This document shows, piece after piece, positions 24,619-32,609 of a stretch of DNA of 64,000 bases. Under the pieces are notes generated by a model, which searched no databases, was not told the origin of the DNA, and saw nothing but the letters and a program-made list of their open reading frames with translations. Position numbers and translations under genes: made by a program. The first letter of the stretch is position 1; every line of letters begins with the position of its first letter. Source of the DNA: Chloroflexota bacterium. Lineage in GTDB: Bacteria; Chloroflexota; Anaerolineae; 4572-78; J111. Location: NCBI GenBank assembly GCA_016860845.1, contig BOKF01000002.1:186001-250000 (forward strand), read 5' to 3'.

Positions 24619-27606
24619 CTACCATTCCACCAATTTCCAAATTTCCGGCTGGGGCGCGCCAGCCTCCGCGCCAATTTCGGCGAAGATGGTCACCGCTTGC
24701 TTCAGGTGGGTCATGGCCATTTCGGTTTGACCGGCGGCATGAAACAGGTCAGCCAGGTTGTTATGCAGAGCTGCCTCACGGTGGCGGTCGCCTTGTGAGG
24801 CGCACAAGGCCAGGGCCGTTTCGGTTAATTGAATCGCCCGCTCGACATCTCCAATGGCGCTGTAGGCCAGGGCCAGATTGTTGAGGGCGGCAATCCGGGC
24901 CGTCGGGTCGCCCAAAGCTTCGGCTATAGCCAGGCTTTGCTCCAGGTGTTGGCAGGCTAATTCGCAGTCATTCTGACTGCGGGCCAGCACACCCAAAATA
25001 TTGTGGACCTGGGCCAGGGCCTGGGTGTCGCCGAGGCTTTCGGCCAATTCTCTGGCCTGTTGAGCCAAATGGAGAGCAATGTCGGTCTGGCCCTGGTGGT
25101 GGGCAGTCAAGCTCCAATCAGCATAGAGGCGGGCACTTTCGCCATCCGGGCCGGCTTTCTTCTGCGCAGCCAGGGCGGCCTGAAAATAGCTTTCAGCCAG
25201 CTCCCAATCCCCCCGGCGATGATGGACATTGCCCAGTTTGTGCTCAACCCGAGCCAGAGAGGTATATGGAATAATTTTTTCCTCACTCCCTCGCCTCCCC
25301 GTATCTTCGCCTCCCAACAGAGCCGCCGCAGTTTCATAGCTGGTCAGGGCAGCACTGTACTCGCCCAGGAGGGTGTGCAGGTCGCCGACAGCTTCCTGCA
25401 ATGCTGCCGCATCGGGATGGCCCAGGGCCAGCGCCGCCTGAAAATGAACCAACGCTTCGGCATTGGCATAGAGGCTGCGCGCATGCTCGCCGGCCAGTTT
25501 GAAATATTCCGCCGCGTCGTTGTCTTGACCGGTCAAACGGTAGTGGTGAGCAATTTGCCCAGCCAGCGCACCAAGATCGAGCCGGCCTCGCGCCCGGCTA
25601 ATTAACGCCTCGGCCACTCGCCGGTGCAGCAAGCGCCGCCGGGCCAGACTGGTCTCCTCGTAAACCAGGGTCCGCAATTTTTCGTGGCTAAAATCGTAAG
25701 TTAAGCCGCGCTCGCCGCTGCCCTGCACCTCAGCCACCAGGCCCTGCTCGATCAGTGCCTCCAGGGCAGTCACAATTTCTTCATCGCTGCGGCCGCTGGC
25801 GGCGCGCAGCGTATCAAAATCAAAGGAACGGCCAATAACGGCAGCGGTCGTCAGCAACTGCCAGCCGGTCTCGCTGACTCCGGCCAGGCGGGATTGCAGC
25901 AGGCCGCGCACGCCACCCGGCATGGACCAGTCCGCCCCGGCAGCTTCGCCCGCCTTGGCTAAGATGGTCAAATATTCAACCAAAAAGAAGGGTAAGCCCT
26001 CCGTCTCCTGATACAAGCGCGTCTCCAGACGCTCAGATTCCGCCGATTTGGTGCCCACTGCCGTGGAACCAACTAACTCGGCCACAGCCGCCGGGCTAAG
26101 ACGAGGGAGAGAGAGGAGGGTAGCTGCGCCCAACCGTTGCGCCTCGACCAGCAGTTGGTGCAAGCGGGGAGTACTGCCCGCACTCTCGCTGCGGCAGGTG
26201 ACCAGCAGGCAGAGGGGCCGTCCCCGCAGCCGCCGGACCAGGTAGGTCAACAGATCCAACGAGGCGGCGTCGGCCCAGTGCAAATCTTCCAGCAAGATAA
26301 CCCCCGGCTGCGGGCCTCGGCACAGGGCCAGCAGCAGTTGGTGGATGCCTTCAAAAAAGCGGCTCTGCGCGCCGGGGCTGTCAAGGGGCGAAGCGGGCGG
26401 CAGGCCAGGGCGCAGATTGGCCAGTTCCGGCAGCAGGCGGGCAGCCTCGCTCAACCAGTGATCCGGCACCTCGGCTAGACGCGCCAGTGCATCGGGCTGG
26501 CTCAACAACGCCCGCAAACCCTCGATGAAGAGACTGTAGGCTAAATGGGTTTCACCCTCGTAACACCGGGCCGTGGCGGCAACGCCTCCCTGGGCCTGAA
26601 TATAGGCCAGATACTCCTCGGCCAGGCGAGTTTTACCAATGCCGGCCTCGCCCTGCAAAATGATCAGGTGGCCGTTGGCGCAACTGGCCGCATACGCCTC
26701 CAGCATAGCGGCCCATTCGGCGGCGCGCCCTACGAGAGGGTAATCAAACTGCCGGGGTCGGGCTGGGGGAGCAGCGGGAACAGCGACCAGCGCCAGAACT
26801 GAGGGAACCTGCGTATCTCTGGAGGAGGTCGAAGGTGGCAGGGGCAAGCGGTTTTCTTGAATGGTGGCGTAAAGTTGGGTGGTCTCATCCAGGGGCGGCA
26901 CGCCCAACTCCTGGTCGAGAATGCGAACACATTCGCGATACTGGCGCAGCGCCGCGCTGCGTTGCCCGGCCCAGGTATACAAACGCATCAACTCGCGGTG
27001 AGCCTGTTCGTGCAGCGGATCGAGCGCCAGCCAGCGCCGGGCGAAAGCAATGGCCGGTTCAAACTCCTGGCGCAGGGTGTGACAGCGCACCAGGCTCTCC
27101 AAAGCCCCGGCCAACTCCCGGCGGAGGCTCTCGGTTTGAAAATACTGCCACTCGTCAAAATCTGGGCTATCACGCAAAGTAAAACCGGCCAGAAAGTCGT
27201 CACGGTAGAGTACTGCCGCCTCGGTTAAGGCCGTTACACAGTCGGTACAGGTAGCATCGGCCGGGTGATTGTGACTGCGGCAGCTTTTGAGGCGGCGCTG
27301 AAATTCGGCGACATCCAGCCAGAGAGGGACATTTGGATTAAGACCGATGGTTTCACGATCAACCTCCAACCATTCTCCGGCCAGGGCTTTATTGAGCGCA
27401 GACAGAGTACGGCGTAGTGCTCCCCGGGCATGAGTCTGATCGTAATCAGGCCAGAGCAGGGTAGCCAGGGCATCACGGCTGTGGCTCTCACCGCTGACAG
27501 CCAGGTAAGCCATCAGCGCAATCGCCTTGCGGGTATCTACTTCAACCAAGTGGCCTTCGCGCTCCAGGCGCGGCGGCCCAAATAAAAACAGATTTAATTG
27601 GGGCAT
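24619..27606 (-). CDS. BTAD/SARP-type transcriptional regulator with AAA ATPase and TPR domains
   Basis: This 995-residue regulator has an OmpR-type winged helix at about 1-90, a bacterial transcriptional activator (BTAD) helical domain at about 95-245, an ATPase at about 290-560 and TPR repeats from about 690 to the end. The ATPase shows Walker A GEAGIGKTRLAEE and the Walker B-like LLEDLHWADAASLDLL. The TPR part repeats ALGDPTARIAALNNLA-type units. Proteins of this AfsR/LAL-like build sense signals through the TPR part and bind direct repeats in promoters. AAGG stands 5-6 nt before ATG 27606. It is divergent from the gene at 27874, and the shared gap holds a heptamer array (27784-27837). The regulon is unknown. 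Confidence 0.92.
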   Translation of the reverse strand: MPQLNLFLFGPPRLEREGHLVEVDTRKAIALMAYLAVSGESHSRDALATLLWPDYDQTHARGALRRTLSALNKALAGEWLEVDRETIGLNPNVPLWLDVAEFQRRLKSCRSHNHPADATCTDCVTALTEAAVLYRDDFLAGFTLRDSPDFDEWQYFQTESLRRELAGALESLVRCHTLRQEFEPAIAFARRWLALDPLHEQAHRELMRLYTWAGQRSAALRQYRECVRILDQELGVPPLDETTQLYATIQENRLPLPPSTSSRDTQVPSVLALVAVPAAPPARPRQFDYPLVGRAAEWAAMLEAYAASCANGHLIILQGEAGIGKTRLAEEYLAYIQAQGGVAATARCYEGETHLAYSLFIEGLRALLSQPDALARLAEVPDHWLSEAARLLPELANLRPGLPPASPLDSPGAQSRFFEGIHQLLLALCRGPQPGVILLEDLHWADAASLDLLTYLVRRLRGRPLCLLVTCRSESAGSTPRLHQLLVEAQRLGAATLLSLPRLSPAAVAELVGSTAVGTKSAESERLETRLYQETEGLPFFLVEYLTILAKAGEAAGADWSMPGGVRGLLQSRLAGVSETGWQLLTTAAVIGRSFDFDTLRAASGRSDEEIVTALEALIEQGLVAEVQGSGERGLTYDFSHEKLRTLVYEETSLARRRLLHRRVAEALISRARGRLDLGALAGQIAHHYRLTGQDNDAAEYFKLAGEHARSLYANAEALVHFQAALALGHPDAAALQEAVGDLHTLLGEYSAALTSYETAAALLGGEDTGRRGSEEKIIPYTSLARVEHKLGNVHHRRGDWELAESYFQAALAAQKKAGPDGESARLYADWSLTAHHQGQTDIALHLAQQARELAESLGDTQALAQVHNILGVLARSQNDCELACQHLEQSLAIAEALGDPTARIAALNNLALAYSAIGDVERAIQLTETALALCASQGDRHREAALHNNLADLFHAAGQTEMAMTHLKQAVTIFAEIGAEAGAPQPEIWKLVEW

Positions 27607-27873
27607 ATCACCTTATTTTTGATAAATATATGACCGACTGGATAACCAAAAAATAGGACGCGGACCTTTGGGCTGTTCAGGCTCAGGGATCGAAAGTCCG
27701 GGCGACCCAGCCCCTGCACTATCTGTGTCGTGGGCTGAGACCGAGTTTTAGCCCGGGTATTTTACCCCAGCGGACCAAAAGATGCAACGAAATCCGCTTC
27801 GTAACGCCCGCCGTAACGCTTAGCAAACGCTTAACGGATATATTTGAGAAAAGATAAAAGGAAGTTAACGTTG
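27607..27873. promoter_or_regulatory. Divergent control region with phased (g)taacgc heptamers
   Basis: Copies of taacgc-type words begin at 27784, 27801 (gtaacgc), 27813 (gtaacgc), 27824 (caaacgc) and 27831 (ttaacgg), mostly 11-12 bp apart. This is close to one helical turn and fits binding sites for a multimeric activator such as the adjacent BTAD protein. The left part (27640-27760) has several GC-rich inverted words but no class I recognise. Confidence 0.45.
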
Positions 27874-28428
27874 ATGCTCCACCCATTAATGGCCCACACA
27901 ATCATTGCTGACACTCAGCCCTCCCAGTCCCGCCGAGAGGCCCGGGCAACTCTTGAGGCGGAACAACTGTATCAACAGGTCCATTGGCGTGGCCGGTTGC
28001 GCCGGCTCTGGGCAGCGCTGACCCGGCGTTCGCACCATTTACTCAACCTGGCCGAAGTTGAGGCCGCCGGCCGGGTAGTCAGCCGCCACTTTGCCGGGAC
28101 CCAAGCCGTACCTCTCCACCAGATTAAAGGCAGCGCCAGTACGGGCCGCGAGCGCGATTTTGACCTTGATTTTTATCCGCTTCAGGAGTACGACCGGCAG
28201 CGTTGGAAGGGTGTGGCGGCTGTATGGCAGTCGGGCCAGAGCCTGCCGCCGGTCGAGTTGGTCCAGGTAGGCCAGACCTACTATGTCCAGGATGGCCATC
28301 ACCGCATTTCGGTGGCGCGGGCATTGGGGCAGGCGTACATTGATGCCGTTATTACCGTCTGGGAAGTACAAGAGCCGCTGCAGGAAGTGCCCTGTCTGCC
28401 CCAGGTTCGCTGTTTGACCCCCGCTTAG
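27874..28428 (+). CDS. ParB/sulfiredoxin-like nuclease-fold domain protein
   Basis: The C-terminal half of this 184-residue protein (about 95-175) has the ParB/Srx core: LPPVELVQVGQTYYVQDGHHRISVARALGQ-type text, with the DGHHR motif that binds nucleotides or phosphate. No KorB/ParB helix-turn-helix follows, so chromosome partitioning is unlikely. The N-terminal part is basic and helical. ATG 27874 has AAGGAAG about 10 nt upstream; the frame also opens at a TTG 30 nt earlier. It is divergent from the BTAD regulator. The specific role is unknown. Confidence 0.75.
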   Translation: MLHPLMAHTIIADTQPSQSRREARATLEAEQLYQQVHWRGRLRRLWAALTRRSHHLLNLAEVEAAGRVVSRHFAGTQAVPLHQIKGSASTGRERDFDLDFYPLQEYDRQRWKGVAAVWQSGQSLPPVELVQVGQTYYVQDGHHRISVARALGQAYIDAVITVWEVQEPLQEVPCLPQVRCLTPA

Positions 28429-28451
28429 TCCCGAAAACATTCCCCTGGCTA

Positions 28452-28481
28452 TTTACATTTTAACGCGCTCAAGGTTATAAT
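28452..28481 (+). promoter_or_regulatory. Candidate promoter for the 28513-30920 gene pair
   Basis: TTTACA (28452-28457), 18 nt and a perfect TATAAT (28476-28481) lie 32 nt ahead of the gene start, whose ribosome site is CGGAGG. Confidence 0.65.
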
Positions 28482-28512
28482 TGCTTTCGTTTGATTTAAA
28501 ACGGAGGCAGAT

Positions 28513-29721
28513 ATGGCCCGTAAACAGAAAAAACTGACCCGCAAAGAGCGCACACAACAGCAGCAGGCACTGACCGAACGCCAGCGCCAGGCTAAAGGCT
28601 GGATTTCCCCCAAAGAGAAGGCCAAGCGGCGGCAAGAATTGATCGAAGACATGGCCCCGCTCATGGCCGTGGTGGAAACCGGGGCCGGTTCGGCGGAAGA
28701 AAATCTGTTTTGGCTGCTGGCCGACAGCGGCGACCTGGCCGAGGAGCCGGAGTTTAGAGAAATTTTCACCGAGCCGTTGGTGACCCTCCCCACTTATATC
28801 AGCGTAGCCGAGTCGTTGGGGGTGGCTACGCCGGATATAATGGACGAACTACCGGAGGAGGAGCAAGCAGATAAAAAGGCCGAAATCCTGGAAGAGACTA
28901 TCCGCCGGCTGCTCACTAATGAACTGCGCCGGGAGATTATCGAGGCGGTGGATCGTCTCCGCTTGCGCTGGAAAAAGGAGGAAAAACGGGCTGAAGCGGC
29001 CAGAGCAGCGGGTATCCAATTAACCTTAAGTGACCGCAAGAGTACGGCGGTTTGGCCCATGATCGGTCTGGTCCAGGCCATTGTACTGCGCAGCTTGGGC
29101 GCCGGCTTTGAACTCGTCGGCGTCACCATGGATGAGGAAGAGAATGACGCCAACGGCGATGAGTCGTTAGCCGACCTCTACGAGCAGTTGCAAGATCCAG
29201 GTGTGGACAAAAAGCTCGAACAGGCTATCAAAAAAGTGCCCGGTTTGCAGAACTATCTGGAAAAGCAGTTGGATAAAATCTGGGAAGAGGGTGAAACAGC
29301 CGTCTTTACAGGTGAGCTATACCTGGAGCTTTTCAGCGATGAAGAACTCGAAGCCGGGGTGGAGATCTTCAAGGCGGTTCTATCCACTGAAACAACAGAC
29401 GCGAATGCTCCATCTGAAGGTCCGGCTGAGGCATCTATTCCTCAAAAGAGTCGAGATCTATTCGCCCAACTCGATCTTTATCTGGCTCAACGGTTTACCC
29501 CGGCGCGGCTGGAGCAGTTGCGGACACGCCTGAGAACTGTTTTGGACGAAGCTGACTATCCGCCTAAATATTTCTCCTTTGTTAAAATGTTAGCTGACGC
29601 TATGGCTGATGAAGAAGCAGCGGAGAACGAGAAAGGTTTTCTATTGAGAGCGCTGTTGGGCGAGATAAGGGCAGTGAGTGTCAGCGAGGATGAAGAGGCG
29701 GAAGAAGCCGACGAAGAATGA
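28513..29721 (+). CDS. Hypothetical acidic protein coupled to ilvA
   Basis: I do not recognise this 402-residue protein. It starts with a Lys/Arg/Gln-rich segment (about 1-45), continues with mostly helical, highly charged sequence, and ends with an acidic tail (EDEEAEEADEE). There is no signal peptide, membrane helix or clear catalytic motif. CGGAGG precedes ATG 28513 and a good promoter lies upstream. Its TGA overlaps the ilvA ATG (ATGA at 29718-29721), so it is translated with threonine ammonia-lyase. Whether it acts with IlvA is unknown; the overlap could be only a packing effect. Confidence 0.8.
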   Translation: MARKQKKLTRKERTQQQQALTERQRQAKGWISPKEKAKRRQELIEDMAPLMAVVETGAGSAEENLFWLLADSGDLAEEPEFREIFTEPLVTLPTYISVAESLGVATPDIMDELPEEEQADKKAEILEETIRRLLTNELRREIIEAVDRLRLRWKKEEKRAEAARAAGIQLTLSDRKSTAVWPMIGLVQAIVLRSLGAGFELVGVTMDEEENDANGDESLADLYEQLQDPGVDKKLEQAIKKVPGLQNYLEKQLDKIWEEGETAVFTGELYLELFSDEELEAGVEIFKAVLSTETTDANAPSEGPAEASIPQKSRDLFAQLDLYLAQRFTPARLEQLRTRLRTVLDEADYPPKYFSFVKMLADAMADEEAAENEKGFLLRALLGEIRAVSVSEDEEAEEADEE

Positions 29722-30920
29722 TCACCAAAAGCGACGTCGAAACAGCTTACAGCCTCATCCGTGAACACATCACCCGCACGCCGGTGGTCTACTCCCATAC
29801 CTTGAGCAAGCTGTGCGGCTGCGACACGCTGTTCAAGCTAGAAAATCTGCAGATGACCGGCGCCTTCAAAGAGCGGGGCGCTTTGAACAAACTGTTCAGT
29901 TTAACAGCGGCGGAACGAGCCGCAGGCGTGATTACGGCCTCGGCGGGCAACCACGCCCAGGGGGTGGCTTATCACGCCCAGCGTTTGGGGATCAAGGCCA
30001 AGGTGGTCATGCCCATCGGCACGCCGCTGATCAAGGTGGTTTCGACCCAGGATTATGGCGCCGAAGTGGTGCTGCACGGCGAGACTTTTGACGACGCCTA
30101 CGAGCACGCCCGGCAGCTAGAGGTTGAAGAGAAACGGGTTTTTATCCACCCTTTTGCCGACCCGCGGGTTATAGCCGGGCAGGGCACGATTGGGCTGGAA
30201 CTGCTGGCCGATCCCCTGGGGCGGGAGATGGAAGTGGTGGTCTGCCCCATCGGTGGCGGGGGGCTGGTCGGGGGGCTGGCCGTGTATCTCAAGGAAACCA
30301 ACCCGGCCATCCAGGTAATTGGGGTAGAGGCAGCGGGTTGCGCTTCGATGCAGGCAGCGCTGCAACACGGCGGGCCGGTCAAACTGGCCCAGGCTACCTC
30401 CCTGGCCGATGGGATTGCCGTTAAGCAGGTCGGAGAACTGAACTACCAGATTGTCCAGCGCTACGTGGACGACGTGATTACCGTAGACGAGGATGAGATT
30501 GCCAATGCCGTGCTGCTGCTGCTGGAAATCGAAAAAATCGTCGTCGAAGGGGCCGGGGCCACCCCGCTGGCGGCAATTCTGAAGTATGGGGAACGTTTTG
30601 CCGGGAAGAAGGTGGTCTCTATTGTTTCCGGCGGCAATATAGACGTCAATATTCTGCACCGGATCATCACCCGTGGGTTAGCCGTGGCCGGCCGGACCGT
30701 CGAATTCAAGGTCAGGCTGCGCGATGTTCCCGGCACGCTGACCGCTGTGCTGGAAGTCTTTAAGCGATTGCAGACTAACATTATGGATATCGCGCATCAT
30801 CGCTTTGACTCCGTAGCTCCAATTGGCTATGTAGATGTAACTATTACTCTGGAAACCAAAGGCCATGCCCACATCCGTGAGATCGAGCAGGCGCTGCAGG
30901 CAGGTGGATACCTGGTGTGA
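29718..30920 (+). CDS. ilvA: Threonine ammonia-lyase with C-terminal ACT domain
   Basis: This PLP enzyme converts threonine to 2-oxobutanoate and ammonia, the entry to isoleucine synthesis or threonine breakdown. The PLP lysine is Lys51 in TGAFKERGA. SAGNHAQG (75-82) and the phosphate loop GGGGLVGG are present. The last ~75 residues form one ACT domain (EFKVRLRDVPGTLTAVLEVF), as in the shorter TdcB/YbgE-like allosteric type. At 400 residues it lacks the double ACT of E. coli IlvA. It overlaps the upstream unknown gene by 4 bp, and an orphan response regulator follows after 13 nt. Confidence 0.94.
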   Translation: MITKSDVETAYSLIREHITRTPVVYSHTLSKLCGCDTLFKLENLQMTGAFKERGALNKLFSLTAAERAAGVITASAGNHAQGVAYHAQRLGIKAKVVMPIGTPLIKVVSTQDYGAEVVLHGETFDDAYEHARQLEVEEKRVFIHPFADPRVIAGQGTIGLELLADPLGREMEVVVCPIGGGGLVGGLAVYLKETNPAIQVIGVEAAGCASMQAALQHGGPVKLAQATSLADGIAVKQVGELNYQIVQRYVDDVITVDEDEIANAVLLLLEIEKIVVEGAGATPLAAILKYGERFAGKKVVSIVSGGNIDVNILHRIITRGLAVAGRTVEFKVRLRDVPGTLTAVLEVFKRLQTNIMDIAHHRFDSVAPIGYVDVTITLETKGHAHIREIEQALQAGGYLV

Positions 30921-30933
30921 GGTGACTCTTTTC

Positions 30934-31578
30934 ATGCGAATTATGATTGTGGATGACCATGAGGTCGTGCGTTTAGGCTTAAGTAACTTATTAACTCGCC
31001 AGACCGGCTGGCAGGTGGTGGCCGAGGTAGGCACCGTCACCGAAGCCGTTCAACAGGCGGCTGAACATAAACCTGATGTAGTGCTGATGGATATTCGGCT
31101 GGGCCAGGAGAGTGGGATTGAGGCTTGCCGGGAAATTGTTAAAAATCATCCGGCCACAAAAGTGATTATGCTCACCTCTTTTGCCGACGATGAACTTCTT
31201 GTTAAGGCTATCGCGGCTGGAGCCTCTGGTTATATTTTGAAGCACACCAACAGTGATCGTTTGATTGGGGCGATCCAAGGGGCCGTTGACGGCAACAGCT
31301 TGTTAGACTCTGCGGCGAGCAGCCAGGTGCTGGCTGAACTGCACAACTCAACTCGTCCTGAAGCATTTGCTGAACTTTCGGCGCGCGAATTAAAAGTATT
31401 AGGGCTGATTGTGCAGGGTAAGACGAACAAAGAGATTGCCAGCAGCCTTCGTTTAGGTGAGGGAACCGTTCGTAACTACGTCAGCAGTATTCTGGATAAA
31501 CTGGGTTTAGCAAATCGGGCCGAAGCAACGGCTTATGCTGTTCGTCACAATCTTGACAATTATTTGAAAACGGGCTGA
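30934..31578 (+). CDS. NarL/FixJ-type response regulator (orphan)
   Basis: The receiver domain (1-120) has the acidic pair in IVDDHE, the phospho-acceptor Asp53 in VLMDIRLG, the threonine/serine in LTSF and the lysine in LKHT. A LuxR-type helix-turn-helix follows (about 150-210: LSARELKVLGLIVQGKTNKEIASSLRLGEGTVRNYVSSIL). The frame extends upstream to 30865, but ATG 30934 gives the proper receiver start and has GGTGA upstream. No histidine kinase is adjacent. It follows ilvA by 13 nt on the same strand and faces the ABC transporter genes. Its target is unknown. Confidence 0.93.
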   Translation: MRIMIVDDHEVVRLGLSNLLTRQTGWQVVAEVGTVTEAVQQAAEHKPDVVLMDIRLGQESGIEACREIVKNHPATKVIMLTSFADDELLVKAIAAGASGYILKHTNSDRLIGAIQGAVDGNSLLDSAASSQVLAELHNSTRPEAFAELSARELKVLGLIVQGKTNKEIASSLRLGEGTVRNYVSSILDKLGLANRAEATAYAVRHNLDNYLKTG

Positions 31579-31594
31579 TCTTTTATAGGGTAAT

Positions 31595-32608
31595 TTAAGA
31601 ATAAGCGACCACCGGCCCCTCAACTGCTACCTTAACCCGGCTGCCAGGGATCAGATCCAGGCGGGGTTGGGTCCGCGCTTGCAGGCGCACACCGTTGGAC
31701 AGACTCACCTGTACCATCTGGTCGTGACCAAAAAAGCTGACGCGCTCCACGCAGCCCACCCCTTCCGGGGCGGGTTGCAGCAGAACCATCTCCGGGCGAA
31801 TCAGTATCTCCACCACGCCGTGCGCCGCCTCGGCCAGAGGCAGATCACCTAACGTACAGGTAACGCTGCTTCCGTGAGCTTCACCGGCCAAGAAGTTAGC
31901 CTCCCCGACAAACACCGCCACTTCGCGCCGGGCCGGGCGCAGATAGACCTGCTGCGGCGTGCCGCTCTGGAGGATGGTTCCCTCAATCATCACCGCTACT
32001 TCATCGGCCAGGCTCAGCGCCTCCTCCTGGTCGTGGGTGACAAAAACAGCGGTTGCTCCGGCCTGGCGCAAAATCTGGCGGACTTCTTCACGGACACTTT
32101 GGCGGAGGGCTGCGTCCAGGTTGGAAAAAGGTTCGTCCAGCAAAATCAGGGTCGGTTGGGGGGCCAGGGCGCGGGCCAGCGCTATCCGCTGCTGCTGACC
32201 GCCCGATAGCTCATGGGGCATGCGGTTGGCCAGATCGGTCAGGCCGACCAGCTCCAGCATCTCCGTAACCCGCTTCTTTTTATCCATGCCTTTGGGGATG
32301 CCATAAGCTATGTTATCGGCAATATTCAGGTGAGGAAAGAGGGCGTACTCCTGAAAAACCATGCCGACGCTGCGCTGTTCCGGGGGCACGTGCAGCCCCG
32401 GCGCGCTGACCAGCCGCCCCCCAATCTCAATCTTGCCTCGGTCGGGCAGCTCGAAACCGGCCAGCAGGCGCAGCGTCGTCGTTTTGCCGCAGCCGCTGGG
32501 TCCCAGCAGAGCTAAAAAACGTCCTTGCGGCAGAACCAGGTTAACTTCCTCGACGGCGGAAACCCGGCCAAAATTTTTGGTAAGTTCCTGGCAGCGAACG
32601 GCTATCAT
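31595..32608 (-). CDS. ABC transporter ATPase, FbpC/PotA type
   Basis: This is the ATPase of the adjacent importer. It has Walker A GPSGCGKTT, the signature LSGGQQQRIALA, Walker B LILLDEPFSNLD and the H-loop VFVTHDQEEA. A C-terminal TOBE-like region (about 240-337) is typical of iron, sulfate, molybdate and polyamine importers. Only 1 nt separates it from the permease gene, so the two are coupled. The 337-residue length fits FbpC. The partner proteins point to ferric iron, but thiamine, phosphonate or other anions are also carried by related systems. Confidence 0.92.
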   Translation of the reverse strand: MIAVRCQELTKNFGRVSAVEEVNLVLPQGRFLALLGPSGCGKTTTLRLLAGFELPDRGKIEIGGRLVSAPGLHVPPEQRSVGMVFQEYALFPHLNIADNIAYGIPKGMDKKKRVTEMLELVGLTDLANRMPHELSGGQQQRIALARALAPQPTLILLDEPFSNLDAALRQSVREEVRQILRQAGATAVFVTHDQEEALSLADEVAVMIEGTILQSGTPQQVYLRPARREVAVFVGEANFLAGEAHGSSVTCTLGDLPLAEAAHGVVEILIRPEMVLLQPAPEGVGCVERVSFFGHDQMVQVSLSNGVRLQARTQPRLDLIPGSRVKVAVEGPVVAYS

Positions 32609-32609
32609 C

